Shown here one piece after another: positions 9,203 to 17,395 of a DNA stretch of 64,000 nt. The position numbers were made by a program, and so were the translations under genes. The notes below the pieces were generated by a model that worked only from the letters and a program-made list of their open reading frames with translations, did not search any database and was not told the DNA's origin. Within the stretch, counting starts at the first letter, position 1, and every line of letters starts with the position of its first letter. The DNA comes from Prochlorococcus sp. AG-424-E18 (GTDB lineage Bacteria; Cyanobacteriota; Cyanobacteriia; PCC-6307; Cyanobiaceae), in contig QCNC01000003.1 in NCBI GenBank assembly GCA_003210155.1, positions 62,001-126,000 on the forward strand, written 5' to 3'.

Positions 9203-9838
9203 TTGGATAAAGCATTACTTATTATCATGGCGAAATGGCATGGTTTTGGAAGATGCAAAACAAGATTATCAAAAGATATAGGTAAAAGTAATTCGGCGAA
9301 AGTACAAAATGTGATGACCAAACACACAATTTCAGTCGCAAAATTTCTTAAAGAAAATAAACTAATCGATATTTCTATTGCCATAACTGGTTTGGGAGTA
9401 GGAAATTGTAGAAAATGGTCCAGAGAATTAGGCATCAAAAATTTTAATTTGCAGGGGAGAGGCTGCTTGGGAGAAAAAATGAAAAGGCAAATAATTATCA
9501 ATAAAAAATTTTGTGCTAGACATAAGATCAAAAATATTATTTTTATTGGTACTGACCTTCCAGATTTATGCCATCAAGATTTATTGAATACTCTAAAAGA
9601 GCTTCAACAAAATGATCTTATTTTAGGTCCATCTAATGATGGAGGATATTGGCTTATTGGTTTATCAGAAAAAATAATTTCAACGCATTTATATTTACCT
9701 TTTATTAACATTAGGTGGAGTAAAGAGAATGTTCTTCAAAATACAATTGATAATTTTGCTTCTATAAATTTGAAATATAAGCTTTTAGATAAAAAAATAG
9801 ATATCGATACGATATTTGATATCGAAAATAGAAGGTAA
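9203..9838 (+). CDS. DUF2064 glycosyltransferase-like protein (rSAM/selenodomain-associated transferase 1 type)
   Basis: A 211-residue nucleotidyl- or glycosyltransferase-fold protein. The start A-L-L-I-I-M-A-K with GRCKTRLSKDIG matches the conserved A-K-x-P-x-x-G-x-x-K-T-R-L signature. The metal-binding IFIGTDLPDL and the GPSNDGGYWLIGL motif are also typical. The TTG start at 9203 is preferred over the ATG at 9227 because the first beta strand lies before that ATG. It is 5 nt upstream of the type 2 transferase gene, its usual partner. The true sugar substrate is unknown. Confidence 0.78.
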   Translation: MDKALLIIMAKWHGFGRCKTRLSKDIGKSNSAKVQNVMTKHTISVAKFLKENKLIDISIAITGLGVGNCRKWSRELGIKNFNLQGRGCLGEKMKRQIIINKKFCARHKIKNIIFIGTDLPDLCHQDLLNTLKELQQNDLILGPSNDGGYWLIGLSEKIISTHLYLPFINIRWSKENVLQNTIDNFASINLKYKLLDKKIDIDTIFDIENRR

Positions 9839-9843
9839 TCAAC

Positions 9844-10527
9844 TTGACTAAAATCTCAATTATCATTCCAACTATTAATGAAGCTAATAATTTGCCATTA
9901 TTGCTTTCAGACTTTTCAAATATTCATAAAGAGAGCGAAATCATAATTGTTGATTGCGGAAGTGAAGATAAAACTATTGACATAGCAAATATTTATGGAG
10001 CAAAAGTATTTAAATCCAATGAAAGGAATCGGGGTTTACAATTAGATATTGGCGCTAAGAATTCAAAAGGAGACTGGCTCATATTTTTGCATGCGGATAC
10101 AAGATTAAATTATGATTGGTTTAGAAAAATTAATTCATATTTAGAGGGAAACAAGAATCGTATTTACTATTTTGAATTCAAAATTAATCACAAAAAGATA
10201 ATTTATAGAGTCCTCGAAATTCTCGTGAATTTTAGAAGTAAATTTTTTAAACAACCCTATGGTGATCAAGGTTTAATAATTCATAGAACTACCTACTTTC
10301 GGAATAATGGTTTTCGACAGATACCTTTGATGGAAGATGTAGATTTTTTTAGGAGATTAAACAAAAAAAAAGATTTAAAACAATTAAATTTACCTATTTT
10401 CATAAGTTCAAGGAAATGGGAAAGAACTAATATTTTTGTTCAAGCAATTAAGAACTGGCACTTTAGAAGAAGATGGTTAAAAGGCGAATCTCTAAAATCT
10501 ATATATTCTGACTACTACAAAAAATGA
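9844..10527 (+). CDS. Family 2 glycosyltransferase (rSAM/selenodomain-associated transferase 2 type)
   Basis: A 227-residue GT-A enzyme. The N-terminal strand I-S-I-I-I-P-T-I-N-E-A, the IIVDCGSEDKT nucleotide-binding region, the RNRGLQLDIG motif and the D-x-D-like HADTR are intact. The QPYGDQGL and M-E-D-V-D-F-F motifs complete the active site. No membrane segments, so probably cytosolic or peripheral. It starts with TTG 5 nt after the previous gene and its stop abuts that of the convergent acetyltransferase gene, with no gap. Confidence 0.85.
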   Translation: MTKISIIIPTINEANNLPLLLSDFSNIHKESEIIIVDCGSEDKTIDIANIYGAKVFKSNERNRGLQLDIGAKNSKGDWLIFLHADTRLNYDWFRKINSYLEGNKNRIYYFEFKINHKKIIYRVLEILVNFRSKFFKQPYGDQGLIIHRTTYFRNNGFRQIPLMEDVDFFRRLNKKKDLKQLNLPIFISSRKWERTNIFVQAIKNWHFRRRWLKGESLKSIYSDYYKK

Positions 10528-11058
10528 TTAATTTGCATACCAAAAAGCACATTTAGAGCCTCTAGGTTCTAAAATCCAACCTTGTCTTTTGTAAAATGAA
10601 ACCACTTCAGCATCAGCAAAAAGGGTTACTTTAGAAATTCCAATATTTTTCAATTCTTTTAGGACATATTTCATTAACTCTTTCCCTAATCCAAGTCCTT
10701 GATAGACAGGGTTAATAGCTACATCCCAAACTGTTGCTTCTAGAATTCCATCACCAGTGCATCTTGCAAATCCTATTAGTCTGGGGAATTTATCATCATG
10801 ACGCCATAACCCAACCACCAAAATACTGTAATCTAAAGCTCTTTTTACCCTCCTTATAGGTCTTCTGCTCCAACCAACAGTTTGCAAAAGTTGATCTAGT
10901 TCTATTAGATCTAATTCTTTATTTTTACTACATACAAATATTTCTTCTTTATTTGTTTGAGTGAACTCATAAGAATTTAAACCATAGAGATCTAACAGCC
11001 AATCCATTGATATGCTGTTTGATTTTTTTATTAACGATCCTTGGTTTCTAAAAATCAT
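10528..11058 (-). CDS. GNAT N-acetyltransferase (ycf52/NSI-like)
   Basis: A 176-residue acetyl-CoA-dependent acetyltransferase. The acetyl-CoA loop reads NPVYQGLGLGKELM, preceded by the strand E-A-T-V-W-D-V-A-I and followed by T-L-F-A-D-A-E-V-V-S-F-Y-K-R-Q-G-W. The W-S-R-R-P stretch near residue 68 resembles plastid ycf52/NSI-type cyanobacterial proteins. Its start codon overlaps the stop of the ABC exporter gene by one base, so the two are likely translationally coupled. The acceptor substrate is not known. Confidence 0.8.
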   Translation of the reverse strand: MIFRNQGSLIKKSNSISMDWLLDLYGLNSYEFTQTNKEEIFVCSKNKELDLIELDQLLQTVGWSRRPIRRVKRALDYSILVVGLWRHDDKFPRLIGFARCTGDGILEATVWDVAINPVYQGLGLGKELMKYVLKELKNIGISKVTLFADAEVVSFYKRQGWILEPRGSKCAFWYAN

Positions 11059-12854
11059 TAAAAATTTACGAATCCTTTTTGTTGAAGCTCAGAGAGCTGA
11101 AAATATAAACCCTTTTTCAGTCTCAATTCACTGTGTGTTCCCTCTTCAACTAATGATCCCCCTTTTAAAACTAAAATCTTATCAGAACTTTCAATAGTTG
11201 CTAATCTGTGAGCTATTACTAATGCTGTTCTTTTTGTCAGAATTCTTTCTAGATCTCTTTGCAAAGTAGCCTCTGTAGAGGGATCCATAAATGCTGTTGC
11301 TTCGTCCATTATTAAAACAACAGGATTTCTAATCGCTACTCGAGCTACTGAAAGAAGTTGTCTCTCTCCAGAAGAGAGATTCCCCCCTCTTTCTCTAAGT
11401 AAGGTATTCAAACCTTCTGGTAATTTTTTCAACAAATTATCTAACCCTAATTCTTTACAAAGATTTTCTAGTTCTATATTGTCTAGATTCGAATTTAGTT
11501 TCAAATTATCTGCTACATTTCCACTAAAGATAAAGGTATCTTGCAAAACTACTCCCAACATATTTCTGAGAGTTGCAATAGGAATATCTTTTATATTTAT
11601 ATCATCAATTAAAATTTGGCCTGATTGAGGTTCATACAATCTACATAATAATCTTATTATGGTACTCTTACCTGAACCAGTTGGCCCTACAAAAGCCACA
11701 TGCTCTCCTGGATTGATCGTGAAAGATAAATTCTTTATGATATGTTCTCCTTCGTTGTAGAAAAAATCAACATTCTTGAATTCAATTTTGCCTTTAAATT
11801 TTTTATTTACATTTTTAGCATTTTCTAAAAAATGTTTTGAGGAAATAGAGTCCTTAATCTGTATTTCTTCATCCAATAATTCGTTTATTCTTTCTACAGA
11901 TGTTAAGCCTCCTTGTATCTGAGTAAATCTTTCTGCAAGCTGCCTTAGAGGTTCAAAAAGTCTTTGGGAATATAAAATAAAAGTTGTTAATGTTCCTAAA
12001 CCAATATTTCCAGAAGTAACAAGATATCCCCCTACTGCCAAAACCAAGGAAACCGCGGCAAGAGAAATCCATTCTATAAATGCCGAAATACTACTGTCAT
12101 AAAATATTGTTCCATTCACCGCTTTCTTGTAAGCAACTCCAGTTTTAGAAAATTTCTTGCTATTAAAAGCCTCTCTTCTGAACATCTGAACAACTTCTAA
12201 ACCTTGGAGATTCTCTTGAAAATCAGAATTGAGTTGAGACAATTCTTCCCTTACTTGATAATTGGCTCTTCTATAACGTTTTTGAAGCCAAATAATAAAA
12301 TATGAAACTGGGATTTGAGTCGCAAGTAATAAAATGGCAAGCCCTCGATCAATTGACAGCATTGTCAAAGAAATTACTATCAGACTGACAAAGTCAGCAA
12401 TGACTCCAACTGCCCCACTTCCAAAAACCTCGGCTAAAGCATCAACATCATTTGTTAATCTCGTCAATAATTTCCCTACAGGCATTTTATCGTGATACTT
12501 AAGAGATAAAGATATTGAATGATCAAAAAGTTCTCTTCTTATTCTTGCTGTCAGACGTTGTCCCACTGCTTGGATATTGTAAGTTTGGTATCCCTGCAGA
12601 ACTAATCTGAATAGAACAGTTATAAATAAAGTTATGACTATGGCATTTATTGACTGCCCAAAGAAAGTTTTACTTAGCCAAACATCTGTGGTTTCGTTCT
12701 TGAGAATGGTAATTGCTTGACCAACTAATAAGGGTTGAATAGCCCCAGAGAAAGAAACAGGTAACAAAACTATCAAGATAAGATAAATTGTTTTTTTATC
12801 TTTAGTTAAATATTTACCTAACTTTTTTATCCTATTAAAATCTTTAAAAAACAT
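11058..12854 (-). CDS. ABC exporter, fused permease and ATPase
   Basis: A 598-residue half-transporter expected to act as a homodimer. The six-helix membrane domain spans about 20-320. The ATPase domain spans about 355-598, with Walker A GPTGSGKST (390-398), signature LSSGERQ (493-499), Walker B VVLIMDEAT (512-520) and H-loop His549. It resembles MsbA/MDR-type lipid or drug exporters common in cyanobacteria. The substrate cannot be read from sequence. hisG lies 12 nt upstream and the GNAT gene overlaps its stop. Confidence 0.9.
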   Translation of the reverse strand: MFFKDFNRIKKLGKYLTKDKKTIYLILIVLLPVSFSGAIQPLLVGQAITILKNETTDVWLSKTFFGQSINAIVITLFITVLFRLVLQGYQTYNIQAVGQRLTARIRRELFDHSISLSLKYHDKMPVGKLLTRLTNDVDALAEVFGSGAVGVIADFVSLIVISLTMLSIDRGLAILLLATQIPVSYFIIWLQKRYRRANYQVREELSQLNSDFQENLQGLEVVQMFRREAFNSKKFSKTGVAYKKAVNGTIFYDSSISAFIEWISLAAVSLVLAVGGYLVTSGNIGLGTLTTFILYSQRLFEPLRQLAERFTQIQGGLTSVERINELLDEEIQIKDSISSKHFLENAKNVNKKFKGKIEFKNVDFFYNEGEHIIKNLSFTINPGEHVAFVGPTGSGKSTIIRLLCRLYEPQSGQILIDDINIKDIPIATLRNMLGVVLQDTFIFSGNVADNLKLNSNLDNIELENLCKELGLDNLLKKLPEGLNTLLRERGGNLSSGERQLLSVARVAIRNPVVLIMDEATAFMDPSTEATLQRDLERILTKRTALVIAHRLATIESSDKILVLKGGSLVEEGTHSELRLKKGLYFQLSELQQKGFVNF

Positions 12855-12866
12855 TTAGCTAATCTT

Positions 12867-13505
12867 CTATAAAGCATTAGTTGATTCTATTGATAAAATA
12901 GTATCTCTGAGATGATTATCATCTAACCTCATAGATAAAGGATTTCCAATTAGTCTTGCAGTCGAGTAATAAAGATCGTCTATTTTAATTAAACCATTTT
13001 CTTTAAGAGTCTTTCCGGTTGCCACTAAATCAACTATTGCCTCTGCCATACCTGTAATAGGACCAAGCTCGACTGATCCTGTCAAATGAACTATTTCTAC
13101 AGGAATATTTAATTCTTCAAAATAAGATCTTGCTGTTTTTATAAATTTACTTGCTACTTTACAATTCGCTGGAAGATCAGTTGGTTTTGAATAATTGCTA
13201 TTTTTCTTAACCGCCAACGACATATGACAACCACCAAATCCTAAATCTAATAACTTTGCGACTTTTAATTCAGATTCTCGTAAAACGTCATACCCAACAA
13301 TCCCCAAATCAGCCTGACCATAACTTACATAAACAGGAACATCTCCATTTCTTACAAGTAGTGCTTTTGCCCGTTTGCAATTTGATTCAAAAGTTAATGA
13401 TCTGTTATTTACGTCCAAAGCATCAGAGAAATCTAACCCAGCTCTTTTAAAAGTTGAAATTGAATCTTTTAACAGAGCTCCTTTTGGTAAAGCTATAGTA
13501 AACAT
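12867..13505 (-). CDS. hisG: ATP phosphoribosyltransferase, short form
   Basis: A 212-residue first enzyme of histidine synthesis, joining ATP and PRPP. Typical are the start [28 protein letters not shown] and the PRPP-binding region [16 protein letters not shown]. The length is that of the HisG-S type, which lacks the C-terminal regulatory domain and needs the HisZ subunit. hisZ is not in this window. Feedback control by histidine would therefore depend on HisZ elsewhere. Confidence 0.94.
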   Translation of the reverse strand: MFTIALPKGALLKDSISTFKRAGLDFSDALDVNNRSLTFESNCKRAKALLVRNGDVPVYVSYGQADLGIVGYDVLRESELKVAKLLDLGFGGCHMSLAVKKNSNYSKPTDLPANCKVASKFIKTARSYFEELNIPVEIVHLTGSVELGPITGMAEAIVDLVATGKTLKENGLIKIDDLYYSTARLIGNPLSMRLDDNHLRDTILSIESTNAL

Positions 13506-13545
13506 AGATTAATTTCTTCAAAAGATTCTTCATTCTAATTTAATA

Positions 13546-14286
13546 ATGGAATTTAATAAAGCTCGAAATATAATTGGACTTAGAGTTTTAAGTGATAACG
13601 TCATTTGGTTATGGATAAAAGATAAATCCGTTGTGGTTGTAGATCCATCTATTCACGAACCAGTAATTAGATATATAAATGAAAACAATTTTCACTTAGA
13701 AGCTATTTTGCAAACTCATCATCACTCAGACCATATTGGAGGGACAAAGTCTCTTATTGAAAGGTGGCCAAATGTAAAGGTGATTGCTTCCTCTAAAGAA
13801 AAAAAGAGAATACCTTTGCAAAATGTATCTGTAGAAGACGGAGAAACTTTTAATATTTTAGGTGAAGAAGTAAAAATAATTGAAGTATTAGGGCATACAA
13901 GCTCACATATTGCCTTCTTTTTGAATGGGAAAAATCCTGTTCTTTTTATTGGTGATACATTATTTTCTGGAGGATGTGGAAGAATTTTTGAAGGAACTTA
14001 TCAACAAATGTATTATTCACTAGAAAGAATCAAATCTTTACCAAAAAATACCCTTATATATTGTGCGCATGAATATACTAGGTCAAATATATTGTGGGCA
14101 TTGAATCTCAAGCCTAAAGATCAAGATATAAAAAATAAACTTTCGGAAGTTGAAGAAAAACTTTCTCTTAATGAATTGACAATTCCATTTTTACTTGATG
14201 AAGAGATGAAAATAAACCTTTTCTTAAGAGCAAAAAATTTAGAAGAATTTACTTTTTTAAGAGCAAATAAAGATTTATGGGTTTAA
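13546..14286 (+). CDS. gloB: Hydroxyacylglutathione hydrolase (glyoxalase II)
   Basis: A 246-residue metallo-beta-lactamase-fold thioesterase that hydrolyses S-lactoylglutathione in methylglyoxal detoxification. The binuclear metal motif is [11 protein letters not shown]. Further ligands are visible in [12 protein letters not shown] and [11 protein letters not shown], and in YCAHEYT. Length is normal. It is divergent from hisG with a 40-bp gap, and ridA follows after 24 nt, so the two small detoxification enzymes may share a transcript. Confidence 0.92.
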   Translation: MEFNKARNIIGLRVLSDNVIWLWIKDKSVVVVDPSIHEPVIRYINENNFHLEAILQTHHHSDHIGGTKSLIERWPNVKVIASSKEKKRIPLQNVSVEDGETFNILGEEVKIIEVLGHTSSHIAFFLNGKNPVLFIGDTLFSGGCGRIFEGTYQQMYYSLERIKSLPKNTLIYCAHEYTRSNILWALNLKPKDQDIKNKLSEVEEKLSLNELTIPFLLDEEMKINLFLRAKNLEEFTFLRANKDLWV

Positions 14287-14310
14287 ATAGATAGGTATCT
14301 TTTTAATCAA

Positions 14311-14703
14311 ATGTCCTCCAAACAAGTCATTAAAACATCAAATGCTCCAGATCCAGTCGGCCCCTATAATCAAGCAATAAAAGCTGGGGATTTTATCTAT
14401 TGTTCTGGTCAAATTGCTATAGATCCAGCTTTAAATGAAATAACATGTTTAGGTGATATAGAGAAGGAAACTATTCAAGTTTTAAAAAATCTAGCAGCAG
14501 TTCTTAAAGCTGGTGGAGCAAAAATAGAGGATGTAATAAAAACAACTATTTACTTAACTGACTTAAGTAATTTCCAAATTGTAAATAAAATATATAGTGA
14601 ATTTTTTAATATAGAAAATCCTCCCGCAAGGGCCTGCGTGGAAGTTTCATCTCTACCAAAAGGGGTTTTAGTTGAAATAGATTGCGTCGCATTTTTAGAT
14701 TAA
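14311..14703 (+). CDS. ridA: RidA family enamine/imine deaminase
   Basis: A 130-residue YjgF/YER057c/UK114 protein that forms trimers and hydrolyses reactive 2-aminoacrylate-type enamines from PLP enzymes. The motif GPYNQAIKAGDFIYCSGQIA and the catalytic arginine in NPPARACVEVSSLP are intact, as is the closing V-E-I-D-C-V-A. It follows gloB by 24 nt. The active-site Arg supports a true RidA rather than a divergent family member. Confidence 0.93.
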   Translation: MSSKQVIKTSNAPDPVGPYNQAIKAGDFIYCSGQIAIDPALNEITCLGDIEKETIQVLKNLAAVLKAGGAKIEDVIKTTIYLTDLSNFQIVNKIYSEFFNIENPPARACVEVSSLPKGVLVEIDCVAFLD

Positions 14704-14788
14704 TTTCTAATTATTGAGAAATTTGAAATTTGAACCAATTGTGCACCATAGTTGTATAGATTATTATTTGATAATTCATCTTTGATCT

Positions 14789-15016
14789 ATGTCAGCAGCA
14801 AAGCTAAATATAGATGAACTTGAAGCAGGTTATCCTTTATTTTGCAAAGCTCTTAGACTATTAATTTTAAAAGGAAACTCAGTTAAAGATATAGAAAAGA
14901 CAGTATGTTGGAGTCATCTTGAGACTTTAAATAGATGTCTTCCTGGTAGATATAAAGCACCAACATATTTAATGGCTTTAATCAAAAGAGATATTGCAAA
15001 GCCAAATAATTATTAA
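14789..15016 (+). CDS. Small conserved picocyanobacterial protein (possibly DUF3136)
   Basis: A 75-residue soluble protein with the core ELEAGYPLFCKALRLLI and CWSHLETLNRCLPGRY. From memory this looks like DUF3136, a family I know only from marine picocyanobacteria, but I could not verify that. It appears mostly helical with two cysteines. It ends 6 nt from the convergent acRAF gene at the tail of the carboxysome operon. No function can be assigned. Confidence 0.65.
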   Translation: MSAAKLNIDELEAGYPLFCKALRLLILKGNSVKDIEKTVCWSHLETLNRCLPGRYKAPTYLMALIKRDIAKPNNY

Positions 15017-15022
15017 AAAGTA

Positions 15023-15262
15023 CTAATCTTCTAAATAAAGTTTATCAATATCCATTGAAAAGTTTTTTTCCTTATCCGATATTTCTTTATTGTCTAAAAA
15101 TATTGAAAGACTTACAAAATTCTTACCGAAGCTGATATTTGGATAGATATCCCTTTCTTTACATAATTTTTCAATTTCCCCCATGAATTTACTAATTTTT
15201 GAGTATTGATCAAATTCAAATCTTTTTTCAATCCTCAAAGGTGATTCTCTTTCTTTCCACAT
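15023..15262 (-). CDS. acRAF-type pterin carbinolamine dehydratase-like RuBisCO assembly factor
   Basis: A 79-residue PCD-fold protein at the end of the cso operon, where alpha-carboxysome gene clusters usually carry acRAF, a proposed form IA RuBisCO assembly factor. The PCD core is recognisable (F-M-G-E-I-E-K-L-C, then a YP stretch, V-S-L-S-I-F and D-K-E-K-N-F-S-M-D-I-D). The catalytic His-His-Pro of true dehydratases is replaced by Ile-Tyr-Pro, so pterin dehydratase activity is unlikely. It lies 74 nt downstream of csoS4B. Confidence 0.75.
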   Translation of the reverse strand: MWKERESPLRIEKRFEFDQYSKISKFMGEIEKLCKERDIYPNISFGKNFVSLSIFLDNKEISDKEKNFSMDIDKLYLED

Positions 15263-15336
15263 TACGTTCTTTATTTAAGACTAATTACACTATACCTTCA
15301 ACAAAGTTTCTCAATAAATTTTTGAAGTTAAAATTT

Positions 15337-15585
15337 TTAGTCACTCTCCCAATAATCAATAATACCCCCAATTGTTAAATCGGTTTGAACTTCTGGATTA
15401 GGGCATGCAAATCTAGCGGCAGAGCCACTTGCAGTAAAAACCCAGTTACCTTCTCTAGCTCCAACAGGATCAACAGCAACTAATTTCTTTCCTTTATTAT
15501 TTTCTAAAATTCGTAAATTCATATGTCCTAAGCCAGCGACTCTTTGAGTGCATACCATCCTTCCTAATACCTTCATAATTTCCAC
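15337..15585 (-). CDS. csoS4B: Carboxysome shell vertex protein CsoS4B
   Basis: An 82-residue BMC-vertex (pentamer) protein that caps the corners of the icosahedral shell. Its sequence V-C-T-Q-R-V-A-G-L-G-H, K-L-V-A-V-D-P-V-G-A-R-E-G-N-W-V and G-S-A-A-R is typical. The GTG at 15585 is taken as the start because a GGGAGG ribosome site lies 9 nt upstream; the ATG at 15576 would be 18 nt away. It follows csoS4A by 19 nt. Confidence 0.93.
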   Translation of the reverse strand: MEIMKVLGRMVCTQRVAGLGHMNLRILENNKGKKLVAVDPVGAREGNWVFTASGSAARFACPNPEVQTDLTIGGIIDYWESD

Positions 15586-15594
15586 AATTTATAT

Positions 15595-15600
15595 CCTCCC
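15595..15600 (-). promoter_or_regulatory. Shine-Dalgarno site of csoS4B
   Basis: On the minus strand GGGAGG sits 9 nt before the GTG start of csoS4B and decides between the GTG and an internal ATG. Such a strong site is unusual in this genome window, where most genes have none. Confidence 0.6.
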
Positions 15601-15604
15601 TTTT

Positions 15605-15856
15605 TTATGACCTATCAGGATCCCAATGATCTATTATTCCAACAATCGTTAAATCGCTTGGATAAGATTTACTTCCTGCAGCTTCCCTAGCAGCAGAACT
15701 TCCAACACAAATAACCCAATCTCCTGGTTTACAGCCAACAGCATCTACAGCAACCTTTTTTGAAGAACCATCCAATACAACCTGAAGATGTTTGTGTTCA
15801 AAACCAGGGATCCTATTGGTTGATACAAGTGGTTTTACTACCTTACAAATTAACAT
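15605..15856 (-). CDS. csoS4A: Carboxysome shell vertex protein CsoS4A
   Basis: An 83-residue BMC-vertex protein, a paralogue of CsoS4B. Shared marks are V-S-T-N-R-I-P-G-F-E-H, K-K-V-A-V-D-A-V-G-C-K-P-G-D-W-V and G-S-S-A-A-R. It forms pentamers at shell vertices. The gene starts 2 nt after the csoSCA stop, and its AGAGGAGG ribosome site lies inside the last csoSCA codons, which suggests translational coupling. Confidence 0.93.
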   Translation of the reverse strand: MLICKVVKPLVSTNRIPGFEHKHLQVVLDGSSKKVAVDAVGCKPGDWVICVGSSAAREAAGSKSYPSDLTIVGIIDHWDPDRS

Positions 15857-15858
15857 AA

Positions 15859-17388
15859 CTAATGAGCCTCCTCTGTTTTTTTATCTAAAGACATTCCAAT
15901 AATTTGGGCGGAATGAATGTTGTCCCTATCTCTAATAGTAGAGCAAGTGTGTAACAACCCTTGATCAACTAAATTTTTATATCTAATTGATATCGCATTA
16001 TTAACTCTTTCACAATCATTTATTGCCCTCTCTTTTGCGCCAGGGACTTTTCCAGAGTAATCAAATCTTATTACTACCGGAATAGGTAGATCTTGAGAAA
16101 CATTTAATCCAGTAAAAATCTTCACTCCTACATCTAAATCTGAAGCCCCTTCTTCGACTGTATCTAAATGAGCAAAATAAGTTAAATTTCTGAGATGTAC
16201 TTCTTTGAAACCTATACCTACTCCAATAAACCTCTCTGCATGTCCAATATCTTTATAAGAACCATTATGAAAACTCTTAACATAATCGATTTGAGAAATA
16301 TTATTGACAATTAATTTATACGTAAACTTTTCCAGTCCACTGAGTTTATCTTTTGAAGATTGATTAGAAATTGTCTGGCAAATTTCTCTTTCTGCATCCT
16401 CTCTTGAGAAATTCATTGTTGAATTATAAATTTCTAATGTAGAAATAGTTTTTTCTAAATCTATACCGCCATCGCTAGTTGATAAATGTATTTTTAATGA
16501 ATCAGTGTCTGTATCAAGTCCAATTAACATTAAATCAACAGAAGCTCCGCAGCAAAAGCTATTCTCTACAGCCTCTTTGAAAGCATATAATTTATTTCTA
16601 CCTTCTGCTGCAGCTAACTCGTCATTACTCCCATGAGCTGCGCATCCCTGATGCAAAGGATCTACTGAACTAAAGTGATAAGTTACAACTTTTAAGTACC
16701 TGGTATCATTATGAGCTTCATTAGGAACATTCTCTCTATATCTTTTATGTTCAGTTTTTACCCATCGATTAACGGTATTTTCAATATCAAAAAGTGCTCC
16801 CGCATGGGATCTTCTTCTTACTGAACTAAAAGGTATTCTCATTACATAAGCAACTGAATGAGCTAATCTTCCATCTGAACAAGGAGTTATATCAAGTAAA
16901 TGTATTCCACAATCTAAGAGAAATTTTTCAAAGTCTTCAGCATCCCTACTTCCAGAAGCACCTTCAAGTGGATCATTATTGAAAAAATTGTCGCTAAGTT
17001 TATCATGCTGTTTGAAAGTACACCATGCATATAAAGCCCTCATATCAAGAGGTTTAACCCAAGATTTATCTAATACATGGAGAGGTAAATCTATTCCCAA
17101 ATTTTGTCTTGATATTTTCTGAGCCTTATTTATAAAATCTTCGTGATGTTGAATTCGAGCAATTTCCTTGAGAGTTGGAACAATTTCGTCAAAATCACTT
17201 TTTATTTTGCTTTCATACCTAAATAGATTTTCATTTTGAATATTATTGGTTAATTTATGAGACTTTCCAGAATTTCGTAAATTATTTGATTCTTTAGTTT
17301 GTATATGGATATTTTCAGTAAAAGTTTTCATTGGAGCGGTTGGCCCCAATGTGAAGTTCTTGGCTTTAGCCAGTCCTCTTAAAGGCAT
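15859..17388 (-). CDS. csoSCA: Carboxysomal carbonic anhydrase CsoSCA (CsoS3)
   Basis: A 509-residue beta-type carbonic anhydrase that converts bicarbonate to CO2 inside the carboxysome. The zinc ligands are visible as Cys170 (in TPCSDGR), His238 (in TYHFSS) and Cys249 (in HQGCAAHG), with Asp172 and Arg174 as the catalytic pair. Their spacing matches the Halothiobacillus enzyme. The first 60 residues are disordered and probably bind other carboxysome proteins. Starts 7 nt after csoS2, with an AGAGG site overlapping the csoS2 end. Confidence 0.95.
   Translation of the reverse strand: MPLRGLAKAKNFTLGPTAPMKTFTENIHIQTKESNNLRNSGKSHKLTNNIQNENLFRYESKIKSDFDEIVPTLKEIARIQHHEDFINKAQKISRQNLGIDLPLHVLDKSWVKPLDMRALYAWCTFKQHDKLSDNFFNNDPLEGASGSRDAEDFEKFLLDCGIHLLDITPCSDGRLAHSVAYVMRIPFSSVRRRSHAGALFDIENTVNRWVKTEHKRYRENVPNEAHNDTRYLKVVTYHFSSVDPLHQGCAAHGSNDELAAAEGRNKLYAFKEAVENSFCCGASVDLMLIGLDTDTDSLKIHLSTSDGGIDLEKTISTLEIYNSTMNFSREDAEREICQTISNQSSKDKLSGLEKFTYKLIVNNISQIDYVKSFHNGSYKDIGHAERFIGVGIGFKEVHLRNLTYFAHLDTVEEGASDLDVGVKIFTGLNVSQDLPIPVVIRFDYSGKVPGAKERAINDCERVNNAISIRYKNLVDQGLLHTCSTIRDRDNIHSAQIIGMSLDKKTEEAH
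15867..15874 (-). promoter_or_regulatory. Shine-Dalgarno site of csoS4A inside csoSCA
   Basis: AGAGGAGG on the minus strand lies 10 nt upstream of the csoS4A ATG and encodes part of the csoSCA C-terminus. Ribosomes finishing csoSCA can reinitiate on csoS4A. Confidence 0.55.
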
Positions 17389-17395
17389 TATTTAC

